A DNA stretch of 64,000 nucleotides from Chelonoidis abingdonii. Lineage: Eukaryota > Chordata > Testudines > Testudinidae. Below, piece by piece: positions 44,552-57,559 of the stretch; position 1 is the first letter of the stretch, and the number at the start of each line of letters is the position of its first letter. Below the pieces are notes generated by a model. That model was not told the origin of the DNA, ran no database searches, and saw only the letters and a list, made by a program, of their open reading frames with translations. A program made the translations under genes and the position numbers. The DNA lies in assembly GCF_003597395.2 (NCBI RefSeq), contig NC_133777.1, positions 12,744,398 through 12,808,397 of the forward strand, given 5' to 3'.

Positions 44552-46929
44552 GCGTAGTGTAGACCAGGCCTTAGAGGCTTAAGGGTAACACTTTCAAAAT
44601 CAGCTGCATGTATATTTGTGCCAGAGAAGTATGGTGAGAGGAGGGAGAGGGTGCCATCTTCAGAGTTAAAAGTATTACAATATTTTGAAGTGATGAAGGT
44701 TGCAGCGCTTTGTGCATGCCAGGCAAAGAGCAGAACGGTGTGGATGTATGGCTTGGAGTTGGATACAAATGGGAAAAGTTAACTGATCTGAAAATGACCA
44801 GCATTCCAACTGTCCCTTTCATTGTCCCCGGATAAATCACTGCCAGACCAGTGCTGTTTGTATGCTGTGTTCCTGTGCATGCAGGTAAAGGGGATACTCT
44901 GGAGGATGCATGTGCAGCTCATCTTTGTACTTGCTTTAATATAAGAAAACAAGAAGGGGACAGCGGTGATTCCTCTCTTCAGTGGATAGTAAGTCACTTG
45001 ATCCTTGCAAGGAGAAATGACTTGACTTCACTTGTAGGATCTTTAAAGCATCCATTCAAAGGCTTGGTATAGTGAGTGCTCTCTCTGAGAAGGCTAATCT
45101 GTCTTGGGAAGCCAGCAGAACTGCTTCTGTATGTGTGTATGCCGAGGAAGGCAGTAACATCTCTCTTTCTCAGCTCTCTTTGTTGTCCAGCATTAGGTTG
45201 GAGGAGTCCAGCACATTAATGGGATCCCTGCCTGTAACGTACATTGTATGTTCATCTGTACAGACAAATGCAACCCACCCTATGGACATCAGTAATTTTA
45301 TTTAACAATTTTTATTCTCTACCCATAGGACCAAACCAAATGAATCTTTTGTCTAACTAAACACTTTCCCCAGCAAACTAGAAAGAAATGACTGACGGCA
45401 ACTAAACCAGCTTTAAATGTTCCCTCCAGCTTTCACTCGTCCATGTCCTATTGTCCTTCTCTGGTGGGAGCAGCCATCCTTCGCTTCCCTCCCCTCCTCC
45501 TCCTGTTTCATCATCGTCATGCATCTTATACAGGCTGAGATTTTTCAAAGATGCCTAAAGGGCAGGTGCCTGACTCCCTTTCGCCGTGGAGATCACAGCC
45601 GATGCAGTAGAGGTGTTCTCTTTGGGGGTCTGTAGAAGCTATAGTCACTAACTTTCATCTGTTTTGGCAAGATTTAAGATCGTCATAATCTTGGTGAATG
45701 ACCTGGCAGTGCTGCCGTATAGGACAAGAGGCTATGTTGTCAGGAGTCAAGGCTTGTTGGCACTCCAGCTGCTTATTATTCATTGGATTTATTTTGCATT
45801 GCAGTCGCTCTGCAGGAGATGACATTATAGACGCTCCAGAATGTTGTAGCATGGAACATGATAAACTGAGCGGGCCAGATAAACGGATGGAGCATCTATA
45901 GGGCAGAATATATATAACATATCACTGGGGAAAAAACGAACCGTCTTTGAATTCTACAGTGTAAAATGGAAGGCTGATTTCAGAAGGCTCCAATTATCCA
46001 GACCCTTGAAACTTACCTCCAATTATCTTCTGGCCTTCATTAAACCATTCATGTCAGGGCTGTCACTTGCTAACTGTCACTGTGGCTATGTTGCTACTAA
46101 GGTAATGCGCTAAGGCTGAGGTGCTGCTGCGGTGCGAGATGTTGTGAAGCGTCACAGGTTGTGCTGAGTGTAAGAAACATTACATAGTTCTGTCAGTGCT
46201 GGTGCTTAAATCATCTCGATCTTGTTGCGAGTTACACATATTACAAAAACCATGGCCGGATAGTGCAGTGTAGCCCCCTCCGCCCCCCTCCCCCCCAAAC
46301 CATGCCGTGTCCCTGTTGAGAGCTGTCCTGTTAGGAAACATTGCTGAAGAACCCTGGAGCACTGCCACTGAAGTGTATTCATAGCACCACTAAGTGATAA
46401 CTGTGGGCGGTAGGGGCAAATCTGTATATTAGCTGCACTGGGAGTTGAAGAAAGCTGTAGAGGCTGAGTGGAAATAGTGTGCGGGGAGTGGGGATTGGTG
46501 CAGTACCATCTCCACTTCTCCCTACATCCTTTGTAAACTTGACTAAGGGAGTGGATGTGTCGAAGGGAAAGAGGGAGCAGGGCAGAACCCATAGCACTCT
46601 GTCTCCTCCCCAGCTAGCTGCAGCTGGGTAACCCAGAGCAGTCCTGGGGCATACCCAGGCCCACCTATGCTACGTGTAAACTCAGCACAGCTTAGGACAG
46701 AACTCCAAGGATTTCGCCTGCCAAAGGGACGCTTGTGTAGATGAGAGATCTTCTGCCATCTGCTGGTGTAAATGTGGTTGGGCAGAATTAGTGAACACAA
46801 GTACCTTGCATCATATTTGTATGTGGCAGGTAACGGGTAGCAAGGACACGACACTTCTGGGTGTGTGGGGGTGTATATGTGGGGGGGGGGGTGTAAAACA
46901 ATCTCCGTGGAGAGTGGGAGAGGAAGGAT

Positions 46930-47120
46930 TTCCCAATGGTCACAGGCCTAGCATGGGATGTAGGAGATCCAGATCCAGTTCTCTGCTCCATCACGGACTT
47001 CCTGTGTGACTTGGGACACTCTCTTAGTCAATCTGTGCCTTAGTTCCCCCTCTAGAACATGGCGATAATAACATGGCATGCCTCACAATTAAGTATATTA
47101 AAGACTGGGGTACCACAGAG
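46930..47120 (+). repeat. MIR-like SINE, + orientation
   Basis: 'aggcctagcatgggatgtag', 'ctgctccatcacggacttcc', 'gtgtgacttgggacactctc', 'tctgtgccttagttccccct' and 'aacatggcgataataacatg' follow the MIR core order. Confidence 0.75.
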
Positions 47121-47291
47121 TGAGTGCCAACAAGGGGAGGGGGGCATTTTAAATGTTACATACCTTATTACCAGCCAAAGGCATATGCATAGTAATTGGA
47201 TCACATACTGCTCTCAGTTAAACTGGTGTAAATGCAGAGTAACTTCACTAACTTACTGTGGTGTAAGAGAGGGAAGGATCTAGCTCATTTA

Positions 47292-47412
47292 GAGTGACCA
47301 GACAGCAGGTGTGAAAAATCAGGACAGGGGATGGGGGGGTAATAGGTGCCTATATAAGAAAAAGCCCCCAAAATCGGGACTGTCACTATAAAATAGGGAC
47401 ATCTGGTCACCC
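47292..47412. mobile_element. TA-flanked element (Tc1/mariner-type), copy 3
   Basis: Left end GAGTGACCAGACAGC preceded by TA (47290-47291), right end CATCTGGTCACCC followed by GG, so one copy of the TA is mutated. 121 bp. Same orientation as copy 1, with 'cgggactgtcactataaaat'. Confidence 0.8.
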
Positions 47413-49501
47413 GGCTCATTGTTCTTAAAGGGCCAGAGTTCGGGATATAGGAAGGAGAAATCCCATTGGTGAGCTACAGACGCGGGAGAAATGTGGACTG
47501 TGCAACAGTTTATCTGGTGTAGAGCTTTGTTGTTTAATAAAATCATTAACACAATTCAAGAAAGTGACTTGTATGTTTCAGATCAGAGCGTCCAAGTGCT
47601 TTTAAATACAACACATACTGACAGTAAAACAGCTTCGTCTAATGAAAAGTTCAGCCTTCTGCAATTTTCCTGGGGAATTTAATACAGTGCTACTTTCTTG
47701 TATTTTTTTTAAGTCTATAAATCACATTGATGTTAATTCCCATACCCCTTTTACCAGGCTACAGAAGAACAATCAATGACAGGAGAGGATTTAGTGGCAG
47801 GAAAGGTGGATAATTGCACTGCTACCAAACCTGTGTGCTGGTGTGAAATTGCTCTGGCAGAATAAGAAAACAGTGGGCTTTCCTTAATCACTCCCTCCTT
47901 TGTTACTAAGTATCCATAATGAGACATTTTGATTTCAAAGAGCTTCAATCCAGACACTGAATTGTCACAATCATTTGCCAGGGGTGGGGTATAAAGATCA
48001 GTGTCCATCTTTATGTGGAAGTCACCTTTCATTACTAATAAGCTACCTTGAATCATGGCAGATCAGATCCTCAGCTGGTGTAAATCCAGATAGCGCCCTT
48101 AAAATCTATGGGGCTACTTGGATTGATACCAGCAGAGGTCTGAAATGGGACCTTTAAGGTGGAAGTCAGAGCAGGTAGAGGTGCATGTGACTATACACAT
48201 ATAGGATGATATTATATAATGCGGAGGAGGTGTTTCTAGCATGGGCCAATTTTTACTCTATTCAAGCCTATTGAAGGCACTGAGTGGGTGGAAGTGAAGG
48301 CAATGTTTAGCTGCATATATGTATGCACTTCTATAACACTTTTCCCGAATGCTGTCTAGAATAATAGTGTATAAGTTAGTCCATATGTTGGCTATATGAA
48401 TATAATATTAATATAGAATTTGGGAAATATTACAACACCTTGAAATACCAGCAAAATCTGTTGGTCTGTACTGGAAATATTATCTGTTTTCTGCCCAAAA
48501 AGATTTTCACGTGACTTGGGAAATGTAGGTGGAATTCTTTCTCATTTGCACTTGAATTTGAAGGAGGCTTTTCTTGAAAGGAAATAGTGAAAATGCACAA
48601 GACATAAATACACTCCTCTTGGCTATGAGAAAGATGCTCTTATTAGCTCTGTCTGACCTGCTGAGACACGGTGCAGTTTATTTTGGGCCTGATCAGACAA
48701 AGAGCTGAGCAGCACAGCCTCTAAACCCCAATTATTTTAACTGACAGACCTCATCCTCTGCCTTGGACCTGACTGCCACGAGCTAGTGAAAGCGCTAAGT
48801 GTCTGAGCAACACATTGTCTCCAACACACTGCAGCCTCGTAGTTTTGTTATATTACACGCAGCCTCAAAACTGAAGCTCCTCTCTGCTCCTACTTAGCTT
48901 CTCAAGCTGTGTGTGTGAAGGCTGAGTTGAAGCAAAGGAACAAACAAGGCCTAGTGCTAATCTAATGAGGGCAAATCTTACTGCTCATCAGACACAGCCC
49001 ATAACGTAAGATGGGCTATGTTAACCAACCAGGGCAAAGAAAACAAAGAGTCAGCTGGGAGGCACAAAGTCATTTGTCTAAATGTGAATATCCAGGGTTC
49101 TTAAGCAAATGCTAATGCAAAGGGAGCTTGCAGTGCTATCCGAACCAGTGCCATCCGTCTTGGCAACGCAAAGGTTGGTGCAGTACAGTGTGAAAAACAT
49201 GCATAACACCTCACTCTTACCATTGTCCCTAAAGCCCAGCAGCGGAAACGTTAGAGTAAGAAACATGGTAATAGATGAGGGCAGTAGACAAAGAGATGAG
49301 TTGTTGGTAAGAGCCAGTGTCAGCGTGTGGAATTAGATGGTAGCTGCGGGTGGCAGGGAAGAGGTGGTTGTGAGCTGTGATTTTAAAAAAGGACGAGGAA
49401 GCAGAGAGGACGGAGGTGGAAAGACTATTCAAATTGCTACTGCAGGGAGGCAGGCAGCACTGACCGCCAAGGGGACAGGAGAACTGAGATGAGGCTAGAA
49501 G

Positions 49502-49937
49502 TAGAGTGGGATGGTCATTTTTGGGTGACATTTTTTCACTGGAAAATGCCAGTTGATCAAAACTGAACCTTTTTATAGGAAAGGGACAGTTTTGACAAAT
49601 TTCTTCATTTCAAAAAATGTTTCAAAGTTGTCGAAAGGTCCCATTTCAACCCTTTCAAAATGAAAAAGTTCCCTGTTAGGGGTTGAAATGAGTTCCCTCT
49701 GAAATTTGGGTTTTAATTTATAGTCTTTAAAAAAAGACAAAGAGGAGAAAAATGTAAAAGGCCAAAATCAAAATGAGACTTTTAGAAATTATTGAAATGA
49801 AACATTGTGCTTAATACAATCTGCAATAATTTTTGGAGTTTTGAGATTTTTGACTTTTTGGGTTGGGGGAAAAATTCAAAATCTCAAATCACAAAATCAA
49901 ATCACAATGCAGGAAAAACATTTCCTGCCCACCTCTA
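49502..49937. mobile_element. hAT element, family B, 436 bp
   Basis: Begins TAGAGTGGGATGG, ends CCTGCCCACCTCTA. Target duplication GCTAGAAG / GGTAGAAG (49494-49501 and 49938-49945), 7 of 8. Interior AT-rich with 'tttcaaaatgaaa' wording. Confidence 0.75.
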
Positions 49938-51571
49938 GGTAGAAGATGGGGGCAGACTGGGGCTGTGTCTCCAGATGCCCTTAACAGGTACAGGACATAG
50001 CAGGCAAGAAGGAAATCAGAATAATGGAACTTTAAGGATTATGAGGCAGCTGTTTTCAGGAATGCTGGGATTTGTGCCCAACTTGTTAGTGACATATGTC
50101 CTGCATTTTTAGCCCTAGTGGTTTCATGATATTGTCACTGGACTGTTCACTGGTCATAAAGAACAGGCCATGCTTTCAGCACACGGGGCAGTAAGGACCC
50201 TGCTGTACCATCAGGTAGCAGAGTTTCTAGTTGGAATTGATGTCCAGAGGGGTAGGGGAGTGGCTGCAGAATAGGCTACCTCAGTTTGTGATGTTCTTGG
50301 TTGGAAGAGCTCTGCTCAGGACTGAAAACTGCAAGCTGAGGTGAATGGTGTGTTGTCATACAGTCAGCAAGTTTTTATATTGCAACCCACAGGGGGGAAG
50401 TAGCTAGAGAGAGGAAAATCCATACCCCAGCTAGGGAAATATTGAACAGAGAAGAGAGAACATCGAGTTTAGAGGGAAGGAATTTTCTCCGATGTCTTTC
50501 ATTCTCTCTCACTCTGCTTCCCTACGATATAGTCTACGTATACTTGGCTTCAGTTCCCTTGGCAGGAGGGAGGAGGGTCAGAGCAAAAAAGAAAATGATG
50601 CTTGGGAAAAGGTCTTCATGAAAGAGGCAGCTGCAAAGTCTCAGTTATTGACTTTCCAACAGTGTCAAACATAGAAACCATTTGTTCATTCTGGTTTCTG
50701 CAGTAGATGCTGGAAGTAGCATGCACTGTGCTAGCACCGTACACTGGTTGTGAGGAAGGTGCAGCAATACAGCTGAGATTTGTGTCAGAAAGCATGCAAG
50801 CTTAGTGCACAAGATCTTGAACAATTGCTTGTGAAACAACTCTATTTGCAGAAGCAAAGGAGTGTGCTGTTCACAAGGGAGAGCATTTAGTGATTAGTGC
50901 TCAGAATTAGCATCCTGGGTTCTGGTCCTTAACCTATCCCTGCCTGGCTATTGAGCCTGAGCAGGATGTGTATGTGCCTGTATGTCCAGTTTATCCATTT
51001 GTAGAGTCATACTTTCTCTCCTATGCACAAGTGATGTTGTGCAGAATTAATATTTGCAAGGCATTGTGGGTTCCTAAGATGAAAAGTGTTACGCAGATAA
51101 GTGCAAAGAAATTGGTGGTGGTATTTTCTGATTGGAGCTAACTCCCCTGCAGAAAGCTACATGAAAATAGCATCCATGTTGCGAGAAACTCTAGTCCCTT
51201 GGTTTTTCCTATGAATGTGTATCCTGGCTTCTGTTTTCTTTCTGTGTTTAATCAAAGATTTCCCTTTTCTGAATCTTTCTGCTAATATGGTGCCTGAATG
51301 ATATGCGCTGAAGGGCTTGATTCAGTTTGTGGGGAACTCCTGCTTTTTTGGATGCAGGTATTTTCAGTGGAAGTGAAATGTACAGGGGAGTAAAGAGTTG
51401 GTTGCATTAGTGGCTCTGTAATAGACAGGTAGCATTTCTAAAGCTCTGATGTTCATACTCAGACACTTTGTGGAGGGTGGGGTGACAAGGAAAAATACAG
51501 TATGGTTTCAAAAGGGAAATTTGCAAAGCGTTGTGGGTAATGCTATTCTAATTAAGGCAATGGAGGTGGAT

Positions 51572-51600
51572 TTTATATATAGATATATATATATATAGAT
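51572..51600 (+). repeat. TA-rich microsatellite
   Basis: Interrupted (TA)n with two AGAT breaks. Confidence 0.9.
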
Positions 51601-51969
51601 AAAAAACACACATACAACTTATTTATTTCAAAGCAATAAATTGTGACTATGTGGTACCTGTGTATCCTGTCAAAGCTGGAAGAGAAACCACATGCACAGG
51701 CGTCGTTTTTCTCAAGGCTATGCAGAGAGGTGCAGGTGTTACTCCAATAAGCTGACACTTTTCTGGCTGAGAGAACAGCTGCATCGTGGTGATAAGAGTC
51801 AAGAAGTGTGTCAGGAGTTGCTATGTTAATTCAGTCAGGGCCTAGGCTTGCATCTGTTGCCATAGGTAGGGAGCAATTCTTAGCATTGCTGTCCTCATGG
51901 CAAGACCGCTATCCACCATAATGCATGTGCTTTGCAATCTTACTATAAAAGTGTTAAACTATAATACCC

Positions 51970-52310
51970 AGAGTATTTGTAGCACCTTTCATTCAAGGAT
52001 CTCAAAGTGCTTTATAGATATCAGTTAATTCACGAGAGCCTGATCTTCAAAGATGCTGAGCACTCACAACTCCAGCTGAAACCAATGGAAGCCGTGGTTA
52101 CTCAATGTATCCAAAATCTGGCCCTAAGCCTCACATCACCCTTGTAAGATGGCTGTTCCCATTTTACAGATGGATAAATTGAGGCAGACAGACTGAACTT
52201 AAGTGGCTTGCCCAAGGTTACTCAGTGAGCTAGGGATGGAGCTGGGGTTAAAATCCAGGGGTCCTGTCATCTAGTCCTTGCTCTAGAGACTACACAGCGC
52301 TCTTTCCAGG
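51970..52310 (-). repeat. MIR-like SINE, antisense, with palindromic middle
   Basis: 'aaagtgctttatagatatca', 'cccattttacagatggataa', 'cttgcccaaggttactcagt' and 'ttaaaatccaggggtcctgt' give the antisense MIR layout. A 'cctgatcttcaaagatgctg...ccaaaatctggccc' stretch in the middle looks like a short palindromic insertion. Confidence 0.65.
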
Positions 52311-53931
52311 CCTTAATTTAGATCTTGATTCTTCTGTTCCTCTGTCTGTGTACAGCTATTTATTCTGAATTGTGTGACACTTCCAGTGTAAAGGATAGGG
52401 GATTAAAAATAGTTCTTACCCCTTGTGGCCTTTGGAGTGAAATGTTCCAAGCAGGAGACTGGAGCTTTTAGAAATAAATGAATGGCAAGAGATGGACATG
52501 GCCTGTCTCGTAAGAGTACACATTTCTGTAAATAGCAATTCAGTGCTGCAGTTAGACTTGTCTAAAAGCCACCTCTAAAGTGCTGCTCAGAATATCACAG
52601 TGACATTTCTGTTCTCCACAAAATGCTCCCTAGTGGCAGGATGGAGCTTGTTAGTCTAGTATTTGCTGGGCTCTGGGTTGGCCATAATCAAGTTTATCAA
52701 GCATTGTGACCCTCCAAATAGTTCATCTTTTTGGTATGCCATCTGCTCCAGACAAAGGTCCAGATTCTCAGCATAGCTCCATTGAAGCCAGCAAGTAGAT
52801 TTAAGCTAGTTGACAGTCTAGAGACCAAGATGATCAGTAGTCTCTCCACTTACAAAATGTGTGTTTTCACAACACCGTGGCAGCATCTGTCCACAGCTGC
52901 ATTCCCTTGCACAGTCCCTAATGACACATGATCAAAAGGTGACAGGGAAACCTGAGGGGCTATGTTATACGTAGTTCACTAGGCAGCTTTGTGAAATGAA
53001 ACCACCTATTCTCAAGTGGCTTGAAGAAGTGTGGATGTTATTGGCCGAGCATCTCTACTGTGGTCATTAAGCTAGATGTGTTAATACAACACAGCCTGCT
53101 GCTCAGAAACTACACTCTTGCAAAACTGCCAGCAGCTGGAGAGGAGGCTCCTTTTAGCATGATTTCTTTTTTAAATGTCGGCTGGTCCAAGTCACATTAG
53201 CTATCTTACCGATTTTTTCCTAGAGGACAAACACAACTTCACAAATTGGCCTGTGGGGCCAGATCCTCAGCTGACGTAGATCAGAGCATCTCCATCAACT
53301 TCAGTGAAGCTTTGCTGATTTACACCATACAGTTGCAGTGATTTCCTCTTCTCATAATAAGTTTATTATTATTGATATATATAAGCTCATATAAGGCCCA
53401 GACCCATTGTACAGAACACAAAGATGGTCCCTGCCCCACAGAGCTTACAATCTCAATTACAAGGCAAGAGAGAACAAGTGGACTTACAACACATGGCAAA
53501 CCAACACATAGATATCCCATTAAGGACCCAGTTCAGCCAGGTGCTTAAGGACCCAGTTAAGCTTAAGCACATACTTAACTTAAACATGTGAGCTGTACCA
53601 TTGACCTACTCCACTGAAGTCATGCTGTGCCCCTTCTATAAAGCTGGTATGGACCCACATCACACTGCTTCTGAGCTTCTCTAATATATCAACATTGTTT
53701 TTTATGGTGGGGAGCAAACTATGGCCTTACCAAGTCCATGCCCTGCAGTAGTCCTTCTGGATAAAATATTTCCAAATTCAGGGCCTGATCCAGCTTCCAC
53801 AGAAGTAAATGAAGTTACTTCTGTTGCATTCAGTGGACATTAGCTCAGTTTTGTGATTCAGAGATCAGTCTTTTATCAAAGCAGAGAGAAGGATAGCATC
53901 CACTTGGGGTGGGAAATGGAAAAGACTAGGG

Positions 53932-54190
53932 TTGTCAAGCGATTAAAAAAATTAATCGCAATTAATCACGAGATTAAAAAATTAATTGCCCAATTAATCG
54001 CATTGTTAAACAATAATAGAATACCATTTCTTTAAATATTTGTGGATGTTTTCTACATTTTCAAATATACTGATTTCAGTTGCAACACAGAATACAAAGT
54101 GTACAGTGCTCACTTTATATTTATTTTTTATTACAAATATTTGCACTGTAAAAAACAAAAGAAATAGTACATTTCGATTCACCTAATACA
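53932..54190 (+). mobile_element. Truncated terminal fragment of a DNA transposon rich in TTAATCGC
   Basis: Starts 'ctagggttgtcaagcgatta' then repeats 'attaatcgcaattaatcac', followed by AT-rich sequence ending 'tacatttcgattcacctaat'. I recall this as one end of a widespread reptilian hAT-like transposon. The opposite end is not nearby: the sequence stops abruptly at the start of the 166-bp duplicated unit. Confidence 0.5.
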
Positions 54191-54355
54191 AGGATCTAAT
54201 CCTCAAAGTGAAAATAGTATTTGATTTTTCATAATCTCTTTATCATATGGCAGATGTTTGGGGTCTGTGTAAAATACAAGGTGTGGTTTGGAGGGGTAGG
54301 GTTGTGAAGAGAGATCTTTTTTTTGTGTGTGTACAGCTGTTTATTAAGCAAATCA
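54190..54355 (+). repeat. 166-bp duplicated segment, copy 1
   Basis: Starts aaggatctaatcctcaaag and ends tttattaagcaaatca. Matches 56211-56376 over its whole length without indels, with about eight mismatches, five of them in the T/TG-rich part near 54316-54328. It abuts the truncated transposon fragment. Confidence 0.92.
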
Positions 54356-54484
54356 CTCACTTGTACATGGCCTGTGGCTGTTGCAATGTGCTCCCCTCAG
54401 CACCTCTCCAGTTCCACCAGCCAATGTGGCAAGAGGGCGGAGCCATGGCAGAGAGTCGAAGCGAGCAGCCTCTGTAGCTCTCGG

Positions 54485-54485
<1 letters not shown>

Positions 54486-54518
<33 letters not shown>
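54486..54518 (+). repeat. AC dinucleotide microsatellite
   Basis: Sixteen uninterrupted AC units. Confidence 0.95.
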
Positions 54519-54520
<2 letters not shown>

Positions 54521-54762
54521 TTTTCCTCCAAGTTTGGATGACTTTAATTCCCTTCAATTCTCTTCCTCCTTGAACCTTTTTATGTTTTACTGTCTATCTT
54601 GAATGTGAATGTCATTTTTGGTGATATTGTGAGTTGGAGCTGATCTACACAACAACATAACGCATGTCCAAGGCACTAGTCTGTTTACGTGACTCTTGCG
54701 CAACACACTTAAGTCCCATCCCACTGCAGGTGTTGCCTGTCTTGATCAGATGTTGTTATAAT

Positions 54763-55128
54763 TAGGGCTGGCCGAAACTATTTTTCAATGGAAAACTGGG
54801 TTCTTGACTAAACAGATTTTTTTGTGAAAAGTGTTGGCTTTCCATGGAAAATGTTATTTATTATTATTTTTTATCAGAAAGCCAAACTTCTTCAAACTGA
54901 AATATTTTGATTTGGAAATGCTGCTGCAGTGCCTTGTGGGAATAGTAGTTTGGTTGCCTCGTATCCTCATTTTCCTCTTATAGACTGGGCTCTTCATCTG
55001 GACTACTTCTCCCGTGATGCACTGTGGCCAGGGACTCCCAGGATGCAACACCTCCCCTCCCCAAGAAAATCAAAACTGTCTGTAGAAAATTTAGACTAAA
55101 ATTCATTGAAATTTTTTGACCAGCTGTA
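54763..55128. mobile_element. hAT element, family B, 366 bp
   Basis: Begins TAGGGCTGGCCGAAAC and ends GACCAGCTGTA. Target duplication GTTATAAT / GTTATAAC (54755-54762 and 55129-55136), 7 of 8. The middle contains 'gtgatgcactgtggccaggg', close to the middle of 31360-32036. Confidence 0.8.
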
Positions 55129-55570
55129 GTTATAACTGGATCTCCTGTGTTGGTTTTTTGTTTTTGTTTGTTTTGTTTTTTTAAGGTAGCAGATCTGGAT
55201 TTATGCTAATAATTTTGGCTCAGACAAAAAGATCTGAGTTTTCCTCAGGAGTGTATGACTAAATCTTTTATTTAAACAAAAAGAAGTGTGACCTGCTGAC
55301 TGACAAATAGTAAGAGTTGTCAGAAATATTGGGCCTTGATCTGAGATCATAGAGTGGAATTTTGAATAACAGGTAGCCAGTTATTTCTCCTAATTAGTTT
55401 CAGAGAGGAGTAGTTGCTTTGTTTCACTTGGCTTTTAACATTACTGCTACCTGATCTTCGTCTCAAATTGGCTTAAATGCTCTTCTCATGCTTGAAAGGG
55501 CTGAATATTAAAGTTGTATTATTTGAATGATGTTCAAGCATTTCCTGCCATTGCCCCATTTTGATAGCAA

Positions 55571-55606
55571 GTTTTGTTTGTTTGTTTTTGTTTGTTTGTT
55601 TGTTTT
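55571..55606 (+). repeat. GTTT tetranucleotide microsatellite
   Basis: About eight GTTT units with two one-base interruptions; a similar T-rich stretch lies at 55150-55180. Confidence 0.9.
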
Positions 55607-56210
55607 ACAGCATAGGCCTAAAAATTGTAGATAAGTGGGTAAAAACTATGGTGGCACCAGTATTTTGTATTTGTTTAGCCCTATCATATTTTATACAGTG
55701 TTTGCTATTGTAAAAGATTTTTTGCACATTTCTCTTAAAATTCAGATAAAATTGCTACAGAAGCAAAACCTTTTGCATTCCATATGTGTTAATGTAAGAA
55801 TTCACATTTGTTTAGTGTCTTCAATCCAAGGATCTCAAAATACTTTACAAACTATTAAACCTCTGTGATAGGTCAAAGAACACTTTACCCATCCCTGAAA
55901 TGCAGCCGTCCCCGGGGTGGAAAACAGCAGTTGTTTTAACACTCTACTTCTATATGACACAACTGTTTCTGGTTCCTGATCATGCCAGCACTCTGTATAT
56001 GGCACACTGGCTAACGTTCATTGGTTCTGCGTACAGAGTGCTTACAACTGTGGACTTGCTCTGGGTCTGAACTAGAAATGTAGGCAAGAGGTAATTGGCG
56101 ATTTACATACTGAAGTGTAGGCAGAATTCCCAAGTTGGAATTTGGCCAGGACACTCGAGTTAACAGTCCCGCTATTACAAACGTGCCCATATGATGTGCA
56201 CGCTAAAGAA

Positions 56211-56376
56211 AAGGATCTAATCCTCAAAGTGAAAATAGTGTTTGATTTTTCATAATCTCTTTATCATATGGCAGATATTTGGGGTCTGTGTAAAATACAA
56301 GGTGTGGTTTGGAAGGGTAGGGTTGTGAAGAGAGATTTGTTTTTTTAATGTGTACAGCTGTTTATTAAGCAAATCA
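56211..56376 (+). repeat. 166-bp duplicated segment, copy 2
   Basis: Second member of the direct pair with 54190-54355, 2,021 bases downstream in the same orientation. Flanks of the two copies are unrelated, which argues against a simple larger tandem duplication. Confidence 0.92.
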
Positions 56377-57559
56377 GCATTGTTTCACTGTTACCTGTGG
56401 AATAGTTCCAGTGAAATTCCAGCTGCACAGCTGGCCTGTGTATCAGCGCACTGGAACGTGATTGCTCCAAGTGCTCCCAGAGCCTAGAGAGCCAGGTGTG
56501 GCTCAGAATTTGGGTCTGGGAGGGATCAGTGGGTAGCGAAGAGGTCCAGCTGGACTAGAAGCAGCAAAACATGCACTAAGGTGAATCAGCTTTGCAAATG
56601 AGAGCCGAGACCTAGCTGGGTGAAGCAGCACTGAGGCATCAACCCCCGTCAGAGGCTGTGCTTTCGTTGCTAAACAGCTCTGCTTGTTTTAGCCTTAGCA
56701 CGCACCTGCAAATTGCATTTTCACCCTGCCTCTCCATACAGAGAGAATCTGCAATAATAGAAGACCTGGTCTCTGAAGGCAACCTGACCTTTTCTGTATT
56801 CACATCGAGGTGAAGTAAGCTGAAATCAGAATGCTGGGCCCCTCTGGGAGGTCTGCGTGTAGGAGAATCTGCATAGGTTGGTGTCTTGAGCACGTTTATC
56901 ATGGATAAAGGACACTTCAGTATTTAACAGAGAGGGTTCTGTGTCTGTTTTAAGTCGATGGGAGACGCTTGGTCTTTTAAAACTTATCTGCTATTGACTT
57001 TGTTCCATTTCGAGTATTAACAATGACAAACTTTTATACCAGCAGGAATACAGAGCCCCCAAGGCCCAGTCCCTGCGTGACAAATGGAGATGGGCCCAAA
57101 CTCAAAATACGGTGGGACTTGAAAATCTGAACCCAGAAAACTTGCAGTCTGTGGGCCCAATCCTGCAAACTCTGCCAGATGCCATGCTTCCTTCTGCGCA
57201 TAATTCCACTGAAACCTATTAAAAATGTTTGCAGAATCAGACCCTACACGGTGAGACAAGGAGGCACGGGGAACAAAGGAGAGCAGAGGCTTCAAAAAAG
57301 ATAGGAAGATTTGATGGAGACGAGTGAGGTACTATGTGCCCAGGTTGGGAGAGGCAGTTTCAGGTGTATGGCCTGAAAGAAGGTGTGTGGAAGAGGAGAG
57401 AAGCCGAGGAGCTCAAGGAGGTGAGAGCAGAGGGGTAAATGGGTGCAGCAGAGCTGGGCAGGACCTGGAAGATCAGGATGAGGTGCTTGAAGAGGAGGCT
57501 GGTGAATGGAGTTGAGGAGTGGGGCAGGAAAGGTAGTGACACCAGAGCAACAGGAGAGG

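Larger units (their letters stand above)
42462..44570 (+). mobile_element. PIF/Harbinger-type element with Myb/SANT remnant and assembly gap
   Basis: Terminal repeats 'ggccacgtctacactacgcg' and 'cgcgtagtgtagaccaggcc' are inverted, 17 or more of 20. Flanks are TAA (42459-42461) and TTA (44571-44573), in keeping with a TWA target. At about 42862 the + strand reads WTVREILDLIAVWGDN, a Myb/SANT-like domain, soon broken by stops. The right end carries three ATCGAT-centred palindromes. 361 bases are unknown. No transposase catalytic motif is visible. Confidence 0.7.

Noticed and set aside
57360..57440. A LKEGVWKRR-like translation resembling the start of the ADAP1 PH1 domain
   Set aside because: It lacks the RDNGQF and RKFVL residues that follow in PH1, has no proper acceptor or donor, and lies in purine-rich sequence.
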